A stretch of 64,000 nucleotides of DNA from assembly GCA_964620045.1 (NCBI GenBank), contig CAZUJL010000006.1, forward strand, positions 62,001 through 126,000, given 5' to 3'. Made by a program: the position numbers and the translations under genes. The stretch is from VFKU01 sp964620045. Lineage in GTDB: Bacteria; Hydrogenedentota; Hydrogenedentia; Hydrogenedentales; GCA-2746185. How positions within the stretch are numbered: position 1 is the stretch's first letter; every line of letters begins with the position of its first letter. Shown piece after piece: positions 43,733-53,146 of this stretch. The notes under the pieces are model-generated. The model saw nothing but the letters and a program-made list of their open reading frames with translations. It searched no databases and was not told the origin of the DNA.

Positions 43733-45880
43733 ATGAATTCGTCAGGCATTAAACTGAATACACAACAACACGACGCGGTCACCGCGCCGGACGGGCCCGC
43801 GCTGGTTTTGGCGGGCGCGGGCTCCGGCAAGACACGCGTGATTGTCGAGCGGATCGTGTGGCTGATTGACGAGCGCGGCATTGACCCGCGCTCGATTCTC
43901 GCCGTGACCTTCACCAACCGCGCCGCCGAGGAAATGCGCCATCGCGTGATGCAGCGCCTGGGCACCGAGCGCCTGGCGAGTTGGGTCGGCACCTTCCACT
44001 CGTTTGGCTTGTTTGTGCTGCGGCGCGAGATGGAGCGGCTGGGGCGGTCCAAAACCTTCAGCGTGTTCGACGACACGGACCAGATGGGCCTGATGAAACG
44101 GCTCATCAAGGAGCTCGGGTCGAACTATGAAGCCGTGTCGCCGCGCGAGGCGCTGCACTGGATCAGCGCGCTGAAGGGCGAGCTCAAAATCCCGGGCGTT
44201 GACCCCGAAGATGCGGACGATCCCGAAGAGCAGTCGTACCGCGAGCTGTGGAAGCGCTACCACGTGGCGCTGGAGCGGGCGAGCGCGGTCGATTTCGACG
44301 ACCTGATTGTGCTGACGGCGCGATTGCTGCAAGACAACGACGAAGTGCGCGAACGCTATCGCCGGCGGTATCGCCATGTGCTGGTGGATGAGTATCAGGA
44401 CACGAACCACGCGCAGTACGTAATCGCGCGGGCGCTCGCGGGCGACGGCGGCAACCTGTTTGTCGTGGGCGACGAAGACCAGAGCATTTACTCCTGGCGC
44501 GGCGCGGATCTGCAGAACATTCTCGATTTCGAAAAAGACTTTCCTGGCGCGCGTGTGTTCAGGCTTGAACAAAACTATCGCAGCACGGCGCCGATCCTGG
44601 CCGCGGCGAACGGTGTCGTGGCGAACAATAAGCAACGTCTCGGCAAAACGCTGTGGACCGATCAGTCCGGCGGCGAAGCCGTGCAGTATTTTCAAGCGCG
44701 GACTGGCGAGGACGAAGCGCGTTACGTCGTCGAGAGCGCGCAGAAGCGCGGCCTGTCGAGCGGCAGCGTGGCGGTATTGATGCGCACGAACGGCCAGTCG
44801 CGCGCGATCGAAGAAGCCTGCCTGCGCAAGCAACTGCCGTATACCGTGCTGGGCGGCGTGAAATTTTACGGCCGCAAGGAAATCAAGGACCTGCTCGCCT
44901 ATTTGCGGCTGCTGGTGAATCCGAACGACGACGAGGCGCTGCGCCGTGTCATCAATGTACCCTCGCGCGGTATCGGCGATGTGACTCTCGAAAAAATCGC
45001 GCAGACGGCGCACGAGCGCCCCATCATGCAGGCGCTGCGCGAGATGGTGGGTATCGGTGCGTTTTCAGGCAAGGCGCAGGAAGCGCTGAGTGAGTTCACA
45101 ACGTTACTCGAGGACTTGACGAAGGAATCCGAGGAAATTGGTATAGCGCCGCTCGTCGAAAAATTGATGGAGCGCACCGGCTACCGCGAATTCGTGCGCC
45201 TGAGCGACGAGAAGGATTTTCGCACACGTCTCGAAGTCGTCGACGAGTTCGTGTCCGCCTGCACACAATACGACGAACGCAGGCCTGACGGATCGCTGGA
45301 AGATTATCTGCAAGAGCTCAGCCTGTTGAGCGACACCGACGGGCTCGATCCCGCAGCGCCGCAATTGAAACTGCTGACGTGCCACAGCGCGAAGGGCCTC
45401 GAATTCGATCATGTCTACCTCGTCGGCCTGGAAGAAGGCTTCCTGCCGCACGCGTCCTCGCTGGACGAAGATGACGACGTAGAGGAGGAACGCCGGCTTT
45501 GCTACGTTGCCATGACCCGCGCGCGCAAAAGCCTTGTGCTCAGCGCCGCCGAGCAGCGCGTTGTCTTCGGCGAAACGCGCGATCGCATGGTCTCGCGCTT
45601 TGTGGACGAAATTCCGCCGCAGCATTTGGTGCGCATTGGCACGGGTTCAGGAAAAGGCGGCGCGAAACCGGCACCCGGCGGCATTGCGGCGGCGCAACGC
45701 GCGGACACGAACCGGCTCAAGACCGGCACCCGCGTCCGGCATGCCAAATTCGGTAAGGGCGTGGTAATGTACACCGTAGGGTCGGGGCCGAAACTCAAGG
45801 TGACGATTCGGTTCGCCACGGGCGTCTCGCGGCAGTTCATGGCGAGCGCGGCGCCGATCGAAATACTGGAAGGGAAGTGA
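43733..45880 (+). CDS. UvrD/PcrA-type DNA helicase
   Basis: This encodes about 715 residues from ATG 43733; the frame stays open 75 bases upstream but family similarity begins at LNTQQHDAV. The SF1A motifs are GAGSGKTRVIVERI (Walker A, about 25), VDEYQDTNHAQY (Walker B), GDEDQSIYSWRGAD, LEQNYRST, TCHSAKGLEFDHVYLVG and YVAMTRARKSL. The C-terminal GTRVRHAKFGKGVVMYT is the PcrA-type Tudor-like domain that binds RNA polymerase. It unwinds DNA in nucleotide excision and replication restart. The stop overlaps the GTG of the pheA gene by four bases. Confidence 0.93.
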   Translation: MNSSGIKLNTQQHDAVTAPDGPALVLAGAGSGKTRVIVERIVWLIDERGIDPRSILAVTFTNRAAEEMRHRVMQRLGTERLASWVGTFHSFGLFVLRREMERLGRSKTFSVFDDTDQMGLMKRLIKELGSNYEAVSPREALHWISALKGELKIPGVDPEDADDPEEQSYRELWKRYHVALERASAVDFDDLIVLTARLLQDNDEVRERYRRRYRHVLVDEYQDTNHAQYVIARALAGDGGNLFVVGDEDQSIYSWRGADLQNILDFEKDFPGARVFRLEQNYRSTAPILAAANGVVANNKQRLGKTLWTDQSGGEAVQYFQARTGEDEARYVVESAQKRGLSSGSVAVLMRTNGQSRAIEEACLRKQLPYTVLGGVKFYGRKEIKDLLAYLRLLVNPNDDEALRRVINVPSRGIGDVTLEKIAQTAHERPIMQALREMVGIGAFSGKAQEALSEFTTLLEDLTKESEEIGIAPLVEKLMERTGYREFVRLSDEKDFRTRLEVVDEFVSACTQYDERRPDGSLEDYLQELSLLSDTDGLDPAAPQLKLLTCHSAKGLEFDHVYLVGLEEGFLPHASSLDEDDDVEEERRLCYVAMTRARKSLVLSAAEQRVVFGETRDRMVSRFVDEIPPQHLVRIGTGSGKGGAKPAPGGIAAAQRADTNRLKTGTRVRHAKFGKGVVMYTVGSGPKLKVTIRFATGVSRQFMASAAPIEILEGK

Positions 45881-46953
45881 CGGTGGGATTGGACGAACTC
45901 CGGGCGCGCATTGATGCGCTCGACGCGCAGATTCTGGATCTGCTGAACGACCGCGCACGCGCCGTGATCGAGGTTGGCAAGATCAAGCACTCGACGAACG
46001 CCGTCTATTATGTCCCCGAGCGCGAGAAGGCCGTGTTCGACAAGCTGAAGGCGGCCAACAAAGGGCCGTTGCCCGATGCCGCGGTGCGCTCGATCTACCG
46101 TGAAGTCATGAGCTCGCTGCGCGCGCTGGAAAAATCGACGACCGTGGCTTTTCTGGGGCCGCTGCACACATTCAGCCAGCTCGCGGCGCAGCGCATTTTT
46201 GGCGCGACCGCCGAATTGCACCCCATGCCGACGGTGAACGACATCTTTACTGAAGTCGAGCGACAGCGCATGGACTACGGCGTCGTGCCGGTGGAAAGCT
46301 CCATGGGCGGTGGCGTGAGCGATACGCTGGACCGCTTTGTGCAATCCGATTTGAAGATCGTGAACGAAGTGCTGCTGCACGTCAGCCAGAACCTGTTGTC
46401 GCGTGCACCGCTCGAAAAAATCGAACGCGTGTATTCGAAGGACCAGTCGTTCTACCAATGCCGCAACTGGCTGCAGGCCAACCTGCCGCGCGCGGAGCGC
46501 ATTCCTGTTTCCAGCACCGCCGAGGCTGCGCGGATTGCGTCCACCGAGAACGGCGCGGCTGCGATTGGCAGCATTCTGGCCGCCGAACCCTATGGTTTGG
46601 ACGTTGTCGGCGAGCGCATCGAGGATTCGCCGCACAACTACACCCGGTTTTTCGCGATCGGGCGGCAGTTGGTGAAGGCGACGGGCAAGGACAAGACCTC
46701 GCTGTTGCTGTCGATTCGCAACACGCCGGGCGCGCTGCACGATTTGATTCTGCCCTTTGCCGAGGCGGGCATCGATCTCACGAAGATTGAGTCGCGGCCC
46801 TCGCGCAAGAAAGCATGGGACTATGTGTTCTTTGTCGACCTGATGGGCCACATCGAAGATCCCAGAGTGTCGAACACGATTGAAAAAATTGCGAAGAATT
46901 GCACCGAACTCAAAGTGCTCGGGTCGTACCCGCGCGGCGAAGTCGAGAGCTAA
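45877..46953 (+). CDS. pheA: Bifunctional chorismate mutase/prephenate dehydratase
   Basis: This encodes 358 residues from GTG 45877, overlapping the helicase stop. Residues 1-85 are an AroQ chorismate mutase (LRARIDALDAQILDLLNDRA). The prephenate dehydratase follows (TVAFLGPLHTFSQLAAQRIF near 88; DYGVVPVESSMGGGVSDTLD near 130). The C-terminal ACT domain (LLLSIRNTPGALHDLI near 275; IESRPSRKKAWDYVFFVD near 305) carries the Phe-binding ESRP motif. It makes phenylpyruvate from chorismate and is likely feedback-inhibited by phenylalanine. The order CM, PDT, ACT is the classic PheA architecture. Confidence 0.94.
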   Translation: MTVGLDELRARIDALDAQILDLLNDRARAVIEVGKIKHSTNAVYYVPEREKAVFDKLKAANKGPLPDAAVRSIYREVMSSLRALEKSTTVAFLGPLHTFSQLAAQRIFGATAELHPMPTVNDIFTEVERQRMDYGVVPVESSMGGGVSDTLDRFVQSDLKIVNEVLLHVSQNLLSRAPLEKIERVYSKDQSFYQCRNWLQANLPRAERIPVSSTAEAARIASTENGAAAIGSILAAEPYGLDVVGERIEDSPHNYTRFFAIGRQLVKATGKDKTSLLLSIRNTPGALHDLILPFAEAGIDLTKIESRPSRKKAWDYVFFVDLMGHIEDPRVSNTIEKIAKNCTELKVLGSYPRGEVES

Positions 46954-46971
46954 TCGCAAGGAGATATACCC

Positions 46972-47802
46972 ATGAAAAAGAATCAGTTGGTAACGCTTGG
47001 AGTGGTCGCGTTGTTCATCGCGGCGATTGTGGGCGTGAACGCGTTCCAGCCGTCGCGCATTTCCGAGCAGCGGATGAAGGAGCAGGCCGAGGCCAAGCGC
47101 CAGCTCGAGGGCGATCCGCCGCCCTCGTTGAAGGATCAGTTGAAAGATAAAATCGCGGTGGGAGCAGGTCTGGCGAAAGCCGCCGCAGTCACCAACGCGG
47201 CCGCCTCTTCAGCCGATGCGTTCCAGGTCGAATTCCAGTGCTCGAATGGCACGTTCATCGTTGAAGTGTATCCGGAGTGGGCGCCGCTGGGCGCGGAGCA
47301 GTTCAAGCAGATTATCGAAGAAGGAATTTACAACGAGGCGCGTTTCTTTCGCGTGATCCCCGGCTTTGTTGTGCAGTGGGGCATTCCGGGCGATCCGGAG
47401 CAGGCGGCGATCTGGGACAAGAAGAACATTCAGGACGAGGCGGTCAAGACGTCCAACGTGCGCGGCACGATCACCTATGCGAAGTCGCAGGCGCCCAACT
47501 CGCGCTCGTCGCAGGTTTTCATCAACTATCGGGACAATGCGAACCTCGACGGCATGGGCTTCTCTCCGTTCGGCAAAGTGATCAAGGGCATGGACGTCGT
47601 GGAGAAGATCAACGCGCAGTATCGCGAAGATCCCGATCAGGGTGAACTCCAGGCCAAGGGCAACGCGTACCTGAAGGAATACTTCCCGAAGCTGGACTAC
47701 ATCAAGGAAGCCAAGATTCTCGGAACCGTCGCCGCGCCGGCCGCCGCTGAAGTCGCGCAGGATGCGTCGCCGGTCACGCCGGAACTGGACAGTCAAAACT
47801 AA
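46972..47802 (+). CDS. Membrane-anchored cyclophilin-type peptidyl-prolyl isomerase
   Basis: This encodes 276 residues, with an excellent ribosome site (AAGGAGATATACCC) before ATG 46972. A membrane helix covers about residues 5-25, a basic/proline-rich linker follows, and the cyclophilin domain spans about 82-245: FIVEVYPEWAPLGAEQFKQI, ARFFRVIPGFVVQWG, and NSRSSQVFINYRDNANLDGM. The core residues for catalysis (Arg in FFRVIPGF, Gln/Phe in SQVFIN) are present. It folds exported proteins in the periplasm. The C-terminal tail is unlike other families. Confidence 0.92.
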   Translation: MKKNQLVTLGVVALFIAAIVGVNAFQPSRISEQRMKEQAEAKRQLEGDPPPSLKDQLKDKIAVGAGLAKAAAVTNAAASSADAFQVEFQCSNGTFIVEVYPEWAPLGAEQFKQIIEEGIYNEARFFRVIPGFVVQWGIPGDPEQAAIWDKKNIQDEAVKTSNVRGTITYAKSQAPNSRSSQVFINYRDNANLDGMGFSPFGKVIKGMDVVEKINAQYREDPDQGELQAKGNAYLKEYFPKLDYIKEAKILGTVAAPAAAEVAQDASPVTPELDSQN

Positions 47803-47803
47803 A

Positions 47804-49105
47804 TCATTTCGGCCGGCGGTAGATCTCCGCGAGACGTTCCGGCGAAACGCCCAATTCGTGCAGCGCCACGATGCGCGCGTTGCGTAGCGTCGTGTGCCAC
47901 ACCCCCAGGTTTCGCCAGCGATCACCACTAGTGATGGCGGGGGATGACGTCGTACGTATATGTCCGAATTGCCGCAGCCGCTTTACGAGGATGTAATCCT
48001 CCATCAGCGGCACGCGGGGAAATCCGCCAACACGGTGGAAGGTCTCGCGGCGTAGAAACAGTCCCTGATCGCCATAAGGAAGCTGCGCAACACGCGCACG
48101 AATATTCGCCGAAGCAGTGACGATTCGCATGGATGGCGATGCAAAGTCCGTCGAGAATCGGAAGGCGCCGGCGGCTGTTCCCTGTTGCGCGAGACATGCA
48201 CAAATCTCATTGCGGAAGTTCGGTGGAACGCGCGTGTCCGCGTGTAGAAATAGAAGCATCTCCCCGGATGCCCTTGCCGCGCCGAGATTAAACTGCGCCG
48301 CGCGCCCGCGAGGCGCATGCACAACGGTCGCGCCGTGTTGCGTGGCGATTTCGGCCGTGGCGTCGGTGCTGCCGCCGTCGGCGACGATAATTTCCATATC
48401 TTCGGAATGGCCCAGTGCGCCGAGGGCCTCGGCGAGTTTTGCCGCGTCGTTCAGCGCACACACAATGACACTAAGCGCAGGGCGCGGCGCTGCCCCACAT
48501 CGGCGTTTCCACGCAGGGATATCTTCCGGCAGATCGACGTCTTCCAGCGTGGCCAACTGCGCCACGCGCATGTTGGCCTGCTCCGCGCGACCAAGGGTTT
48601 CGGCCAGCACGCGGCTGGTGCTCCATTCCATCTGCATGAAGAGCGGGGACAGCGCGGCAGCAGCGGCGGCACGCGCGCCAATCAGGTAATAACCGCCGTC
48701 CGCCGCGGGACCGACGACGAGGTCGTGATGTTTGAGCGCATCGAAGGCCGCTTCGTACGTTTCCGGATCGAGATCGGGGCAATCACTTCCGGCCACCAGC
48801 GCTTCGGTTGCGCCGTCGTCAAAGGCGGAATGCAGCGCGGCCTTCATGCGCGCGCCCAGATCGCCGCCAACTTGTTCGCGGAGCTGCGTATCCGGCCCTA
48901 GCCAGGCGCGCATGGCGGCCTCGTTTCCACCGGTCCACGTGACTTCGACCTCTGCAAGGCTCTGTGCGCGGGCGTTGGCCAGAGCGAGTTCGGTGAGTTG
49001 CCGATGCACGGCTGTCGCGCCGTCGGCGCCGAGCGTGGGGATCAAGCGGGTTTTGGTTTTACCCGGTTCGGGATACCGCGTGAAAAGGATGATTCGCCGG
49101 GTCAC
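47804..49105 (-). CDS. Fused DUF2064 (TIGR04282-like) and GT2 (TIGR04283-like) glycosyltransferase
   Basis: This encodes 433 residues. Residues about 1-205 are the cofactor-independent nucleotidyl/glycosyltransferase-like DUF2064 domain (RIILFTRYPEPGKTKTRLIP; VAGSDCPDLDPETYEAAFDA). Residues about 212-433 are a GT2 domain with LSVIVCALNDAAKLAEAL, IIVADGGSTDATAEI and LFLHADTRVPPNF. Separate homologues of these two domains are often neighbours in gene clusters annotated as arsenosugar or glycolipid biosynthesis; here they are fused. The DUF547 gene ten bases upstream is a usual partner. Confidence 0.85.
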   Translation of the reverse strand: MTRRIILFTRYPEPGKTKTRLIPTLGADGATAVHRQLTELALANARAQSLAEVEVTWTGGNEAAMRAWLGPDTQLREQVGGDLGARMKAALHSAFDDGATEALVAGSDCPDLDPETYEAAFDALKHHDLVVGPAADGGYYLIGARAAAAAALSPLFMQMEWSTSRVLAETLGRAEQANMRVAQLATLEDVDLPEDIPAWKRRCGAAPRPALSVIVCALNDAAKLAEALGALGHSEDMEIIVADGGSTDATAEIATQHGATVVHAPRGRAAQFNLGAARASGEMLLFLHADTRVPPNFRNEICACLAQQGTAAGAFRFSTDFASPSMRIVTASANIRARVAQLPYGDQGLFLRRETFHRVGGFPRVPLMEDYILVKRLRQFGHIRTTSSPAITSGDRWRNLGVWHTTLRNARIVALHELGVSPERLAEIYRRPK

Positions 49106-49114
49106 GGGAGAGAA

Positions 49115-49939
49115 TTACGGCTGTTCGTTGAGTGACCAGTCGTACTCGAGGAATTTCACATCATAGTCGCCGGAACGGATCGCTTGCGCGTCGCCTGGCG
49201 AAACGTACTGACTCGTGAAGTCGAGCGCGGCGCCCAGCTCGGGCGATTTTTCATTGATGGCGCTGTCTTTGTTGTATGTGCCGACGAAATCCTTTCCGTA
49301 CCATTTGAGAATGGGGGAGAGGAGCACAATCTGCTTGTCGCGTTCCAGGCGAAACCGGAAGTCCTGCGCGAGGAATCGCCGGGACTGATCATCCATCTGC
49401 TCGCCGAGCTTCGCGCCGGTGTAGGCCTCGCCACGCAATGGGGGACAACCGACGGAGCCGCAAACCAGCGTCGTGTGCAGACGCGGGTCGCCATATTGCT
49501 TGCGCAGAATTTCGTGCTCGATGTGATCGAGTGTCATGTCGCGCCCGAGCACGCGCGTGGTCAGCCGATCCCACACGCCCTCGATCTGGCGAATGCTGTT
49601 GGCGGGATACTGCGGATTCGTGACCTTAATTGGATAGTGATCGACGATGCGCTGCAGCGTGATGGCGTTGTATGCGTTGATGTAAAACGCGATTTGATCC
49701 GGCGCGGGCCAGGTTTCAAAAACGGCCGGATCCAGATCGCCGAGCGTTTTGATGAACGCGTCCAGCGCCCCGCGGTTTTCCTTCAGGCGCGCATAGTCAA
49801 CGAGTCCGGCGGCGTTTACATATTCCTTGAGAATGACATCCAGCGCGGCGGGATCGTAGGAGGACGGCGATTTATCCTCGGCATGCACCAAGGCGCCGCA
49901 GAGCACTAGCGGAATCGCGCGCAGCCAAGCGTTCATCAC
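49115..49939 (-). CDS. Exported DUF547 domain protein
   Basis: This encodes 274 residues. A short signal peptide (MNAWLRAIPLVLCGALVHA) is followed by the DUF547 core: FYINAYNAITLQRIVDHYPI near 107, LDHIEHEILRKQYGDPRLH near 160 and CGSVGCPPLRGEAYTG near 182 with two conserved cysteines. The function of DUF547 is unknown, though the fold is transglutaminase-like. It is co-directional with the fused glycosyltransferase, ten bases away. A terminator-like hairpin separates it from tolC upstream. Confidence 0.85.
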   Translation of the reverse strand: MMNAWLRAIPLVLCGALVHAEDKSPSSYDPAALDVILKEYVNAAGLVDYARLKENRGALDAFIKTLGDLDPAVFETWPAPDQIAFYINAYNAITLQRIVDHYPIKVTNPQYPANSIRQIEGVWDRLTTRVLGRDMTLDHIEHEILRKQYGDPRLHTTLVCGSVGCPPLRGEAYTGAKLGEQMDDQSRRFLAQDFRFRLERDKQIVLLSPILKWYGKDFVGTYNKDSAINEKSPELGAALDFTSQYVSPGDAQAIRSGDYDVKFLEYDWSLNEQP

Positions 49940-49959
49940 TCGTCCTCAACAAAACAGGA

Positions 49960-49983
49960 GCCGCCAGTATGCGAACTGGCGGC
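49960..49983 (-). terminator. Terminator after the tolC-like gene
   Basis: A nine-base stem, GCCGCCAGT with ACTGGCGGC around a six-base loop, lies just past the tolC-like stop. On the minus strand it is followed by CTCCTGTTTTGTT, so it can end transcription before the DUF547 gene. Confidence 0.7.
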
Positions 49984-50006
49984 CCCTGGAGCAAACGCGC
50001 GAAGTA

Positions 50007-51746
50007 TTACTCTTTTTCTTCGTCGGACAGCGGACCGTAGCTCTCGAACATGCCGAGCGGCTCGTTGAAGACCGGTGCCTCGTAGAGGATGTTCATATTT
50101 TCGAGCAGCGTGCCTTCGGCTACCTGTAGATCGATGAGTGAGCGCTCGAAATCCACCTGCGCGCGCACTTCACGCGCCTGCGCGGCGGTCAAATCTTCCT
50201 GAATATCGAGCACGTTCTGCGCCGTGGTGACACCGATACGCAGCCGCTTTTCTTCCGCGGTCACGTTGGCTTCTTCGAGAATGCGCGCCTGTTTCGTGCT
50301 TTCCACGAGAACGCGGTTGGACGCGAGCGCATGCACGGCGAGGCGCACGTTGAGCATGGCGCTCTGTTTCACCGCGAGCAGGCGCTGTTCCTGTTGACGC
50401 TTGAAGAGCTTGTTCCGCTGGAAGTTTCCGCGCGCCGTCCGGTTCCCGATGGGAATGGATGCAACAGCGCCGAAGGTCCACGAACGGCCGTCCGGCCGGT
50501 TCAGGCCGTCGAAGATTTCGTTACCGTCGAGCTGCACCGTGTTGCGGCCGTAGGACGCGGACACGTCAAGCTGCGGGAAGAGGTCGTTGCGGCTCGCTTT
50601 GAGATCGACGTCGGCATTGGCGATGGCGAACTCGGCCGAGCGCACATCGGGACGGCGTTCGATCGCCGTACGCATGCTTCCTTCGAGATCGATGTTCGGG
50701 TCGTGAATCACCGGACGTTCCATCGGAATGATGTTCGCGCCGGAAATGAGTTCACCGGAGGAGTCGTACATACCCATGCGGGTCTTAAGCACGTCTTCTG
50801 CGTCGAGCACCCGTGCGCGTGCGCTGATGAGGTCGCTCTGGCGCTGCGCGACACCGGCCTTGGCGTTCAGCACTTCGAGCGCGGACGCCGTGCCGAGGTC
50901 ATAACGCTGCTGGTTGATGTTGAGCACGCGCGTGGCGTTGTCGAGCGACTGCTGCTGCACGCGCAACTGTTCGATCGCGCCAACGAGGTCCCAGTACGCC
51001 TTGACCACATCGCCCACGGTGTTCAGCAACACCAGTTCCGCCTGCGAGTCGGAGATCCCCTGATTGTTTTTCGCGCGCTTGATGCGGACCATGTTCGCGT
51101 TGGTGCCCATGCCGCGCAGCAAGGGTTGCGTGAGCCCCAACACCCAGTTCGAGGTGTAGATGCTCTCGGTGTCGAGCGGGTCACCGGTCACCGGATCGCG
51201 CGGCGTGGTGAAGGTGCCGCGTTCGCGGTTTACAAGCCAGCCGAAATCATACCGTGTGCCGACGGGCGTCAAGCCATTGAGGCCGAGCTGATAGTTCTGC
51301 TGGCGGGATTCGATGTTTTCATTGATGCCCGCGAACGCGATGACCTGCGAGCTGGCCGGCGTGGAGGAATAGGAGTAGTCCGCCGTGAGTGCGAGGTTCG
51401 GATCGAAGAGGCCTTTCGCCGCCAACAGATCGGCATCGGCCATGCCAACGTCGAAGCTCTGCACCAAAATTTCCTGGTTGTAAAGGATCGCCATGCGGAC
51501 GCATTGATCGAGCGTCATCTGGATCGGCTCGCCGACCAGTTTCGCGCCGATCTCTTCGCGCAGCACATTCAGATCGAGCAGCTCGATCTGCAAGCTGCGG
51601 AAGATGTCCTGATCGCTGCCCGGCTGCACATCGCCGGCCGGCTGTTGCTCGGTGGATTGGATTGTGGTGGGTTCCTGGGCCATCACCCCGGAAATGCCCA
51701 GCGCCACCACGGCGATCAGACTGAAAAATAGTGCGAGACCTCGCAT
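50007..51746 (-). CDS. TolC-family outer-membrane efflux protein
   Basis: This encodes 579 residues from ATG 51746 with GGGAGAGG upstream. A signal peptide (about 1-24, ending VMAQEP) is followed by two OEP repeats: MTLDQCVRMAILYNQEIL (about 78), AKGLFDPNLALTADYSYSS and, in the second half, MRTAIERRPDVRSAEFAIA near 360 and FPQLDVSASYGRN near 390. The coiled-coil segments are seen as RAKNNQGISDSQAEL and QQRYDLGTASALEVLNAKA. It forms a trimeric periplasm-spanning channel for export. No inner-membrane or adaptor subunit is next to it. Confidence 0.9.
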   Translation of the reverse strand: MRGLALFFSLIAVVALGISGVMAQEPTTIQSTEQQPAGDVQPGSDQDIFRSLQIELLDLNVLREEIGAKLVGEPIQMTLDQCVRMAILYNQEILVQSFDVGMADADLLAAKGLFDPNLALTADYSYSSTPASSQVIAFAGINENIESRQQNYQLGLNGLTPVGTRYDFGWLVNRERGTFTTPRDPVTGDPLDTESIYTSNWVLGLTQPLLRGMGTNANMVRIKRAKNNQGISDSQAELVLLNTVGDVVKAYWDLVGAIEQLRVQQQSLDNATRVLNINQQRYDLGTASALEVLNAKAGVAQRQSDLISARARVLDAEDVLKTRMGMYDSSGELISGANIIPMERPVIHDPNIDLEGSMRTAIERRPDVRSAEFAIANADVDLKASRNDLFPQLDVSASYGRNTVQLDGNEIFDGLNRPDGRSWTFGAVASIPIGNRTARGNFQRNKLFKRQQEQRLLAVKQSAMLNVRLAVHALASNRVLVESTKQARILEEANVTAEEKRLRIGVTTAQNVLDIQEDLTAAQAREVRAQVDFERSLIDLQVAEGTLLENMNILYEAPVFNEPLGMFESYGPLSDEEKE

Positions 51747-51844
51747 GACCCTCTCCCTTCGGTGCGCCCAGCCCGGAATAACGGTTAATTAGACACTAAA
51801 ACTACTTAGAAAGTTTCCTTCTTGAACCGCGTTCGCGGGGGATA

Positions 51845-53134
51845 TTAGCTGAAAGGGTCGCGCCGAACGAGGGTCTGGTCCCGGTCGGGGCCGACGCTGA
51901 CCACGCTGATCGAGGCGCCCAGCATGGTTTCGATACGCCGGACATAGGCCTGAGCCGCGGCAGGGAGGTCATCCCACGTGCGGCAGGCGCCCAAATCGTC
52001 CTTCCATCCCGGTACATTTTCGTACAACGGCTTAACCCGTTCCAACTGGGAAATCCGGCTCGGGAAACTCGAAATCGTCTTGCCGTCCAATTCATAGCCG
52101 ATGCAGACGGGAACCGGGTCGAAGCCGGTAAGTACATCGAGCTTGGTCATTACGATGTGCGACACGCCGCAGATTTGGATCACACGGCGCAGGGGCACCA
52201 CGTCGAGCCAGCCGCAGCGCCGGGGACGGCCGGTGGTCGCGCCGTACTCCTTGCCGATTTCGCGCAGGCGTTCGCCGGTGGCGTCGGTGAGTTCGCTCGG
52301 CATCGGGCCTTCGCCCACGCGGGTCATGTACGCCTTCAGGATGCCGATCACACCGTGCACGTGGCCCGGGCCAACGCCCGCGCCGCCGAACACGCCGCCG
52401 GCCATCGTGTTGGAACTCGTGACATAAGGATATGTGCCGTGATCGAGATCGAGCAGCGCGCCTTGCGCGCCTTCGTAAATCACGCGCTTACCGGCGCTGA
52501 GCGCCGTGTGCACCATCTCGACCGTATCAGAGACATGCGCGCGCAGGCGATCGGCATAGCCAAGGTATTCGTCGCGCACGGCGGCGAAGTCGATCGGCTG
52601 CTCGCCATAAACCTTCACGAGCAGCGAATTCACATGCCCCGCGGCGAAGTTTAGCTTTTCTTCAAACGACGCGCGATCCATCAGATCGCCGAACCGAATC
52701 CCGGTGCGCGAAGCCTTGTCGGCATACACCGGACCAATGCCACGGCCCGTGGTGCCCACTTTGTTCTTGCCGCGGAGGCGATCCTGCGCGGCATCGATCA
52801 CGCGGTGGTAGGGCATGATCACGTGTGCCGCTTCGGAGATGTGCAGCCGGCCTTCGACGCTGCATCCCGCGTCGGCCAGGCGGGCGATTTCCTGCAACAG
52901 TACGCCCGGATCGATCACGGTGCCGTTGCCGATGATGCACGAGGTGCCCGCGTGCAGGATTCCGCACGGGATCAGGTGCAGCACGGTTTTTTTGCCATTC
53001 ACAACGACGGTGTGGCCAGCGTTGTTGCCGCCGGCATACCGCACGACGACATCGGCACGTTCGGTGAGGTAGTCGACGGTCTTGCCTTTACCTTCGTCGC
53101 CCCACTGCATTCCTATGATGACATGGCCCGGCAT
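51845..53134 (-). CDS. purA: Adenylosuccinate synthetase
   Basis: This encodes 429 residues, the usual length. The signatures are VIIGMQWGDEGKGKTVDYL (GTP P-loop and catalytic Asp, about 5-22), YAGGNNAGHTVVV, the catalytic His in NAGH, KVGTTGRGIGPVYADKASR (about 125-143), EGAQGALLDLDHGTYPYVTS (about 222) and RPRRCGWLDVVPLR near 305. It converts IMP and aspartate to adenylosuccinate with GTP. It is 12 bases downstream of the DUF1844 gene and is followed by a non-coding gap before tolC. Confidence 0.96.
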   Translation of the reverse strand: MPGHVIIGMQWGDEGKGKTVDYLTERADVVVRYAGGNNAGHTVVVNGKKTVLHLIPCGILHAGTSCIIGNGTVIDPGVLLQEIARLADAGCSVEGRLHISEAAHVIMPYHRVIDAAQDRLRGKNKVGTTGRGIGPVYADKASRTGIRFGDLMDRASFEEKLNFAAGHVNSLLVKVYGEQPIDFAAVRDEYLGYADRLRAHVSDTVEMVHTALSAGKRVIYEGAQGALLDLDHGTYPYVTSSNTMAGGVFGGAGVGPGHVHGVIGILKAYMTRVGEGPMPSELTDATGERLREIGKEYGATTGRPRRCGWLDVVPLRRVIQICGVSHIVMTKLDVLTGFDPVPVCIGYELDGKTISSFPSRISQLERVKPLYENVPGWKDDLGACRTWDDLPAAAQAYVRRIETMLGASISVVSVGPDRDQTLVRRDPFS

Positions 53135-53146
53135 GGGCGATTCCGC

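Noticed and set aside
45502..46959. A 485-codon minus-strand frame opposite uvrD and pheA.
   Set aside because: It crosses two genuine genes and has no family motifs.
46956..46971. A ribosome binding site identical in core to that of a common expression vector.
   Set aside because: AAGGAGATATACC is a strong natural Shine-Dalgarno sequence, and the flanking gene and operon are native, so there is no sign of vector contamination.
50331..51731. A 466-codon plus-strand frame opposite the TolC gene.
   Set aside because: The TolC repeats on the minus strand are clear; this is a codon-bias shadow.
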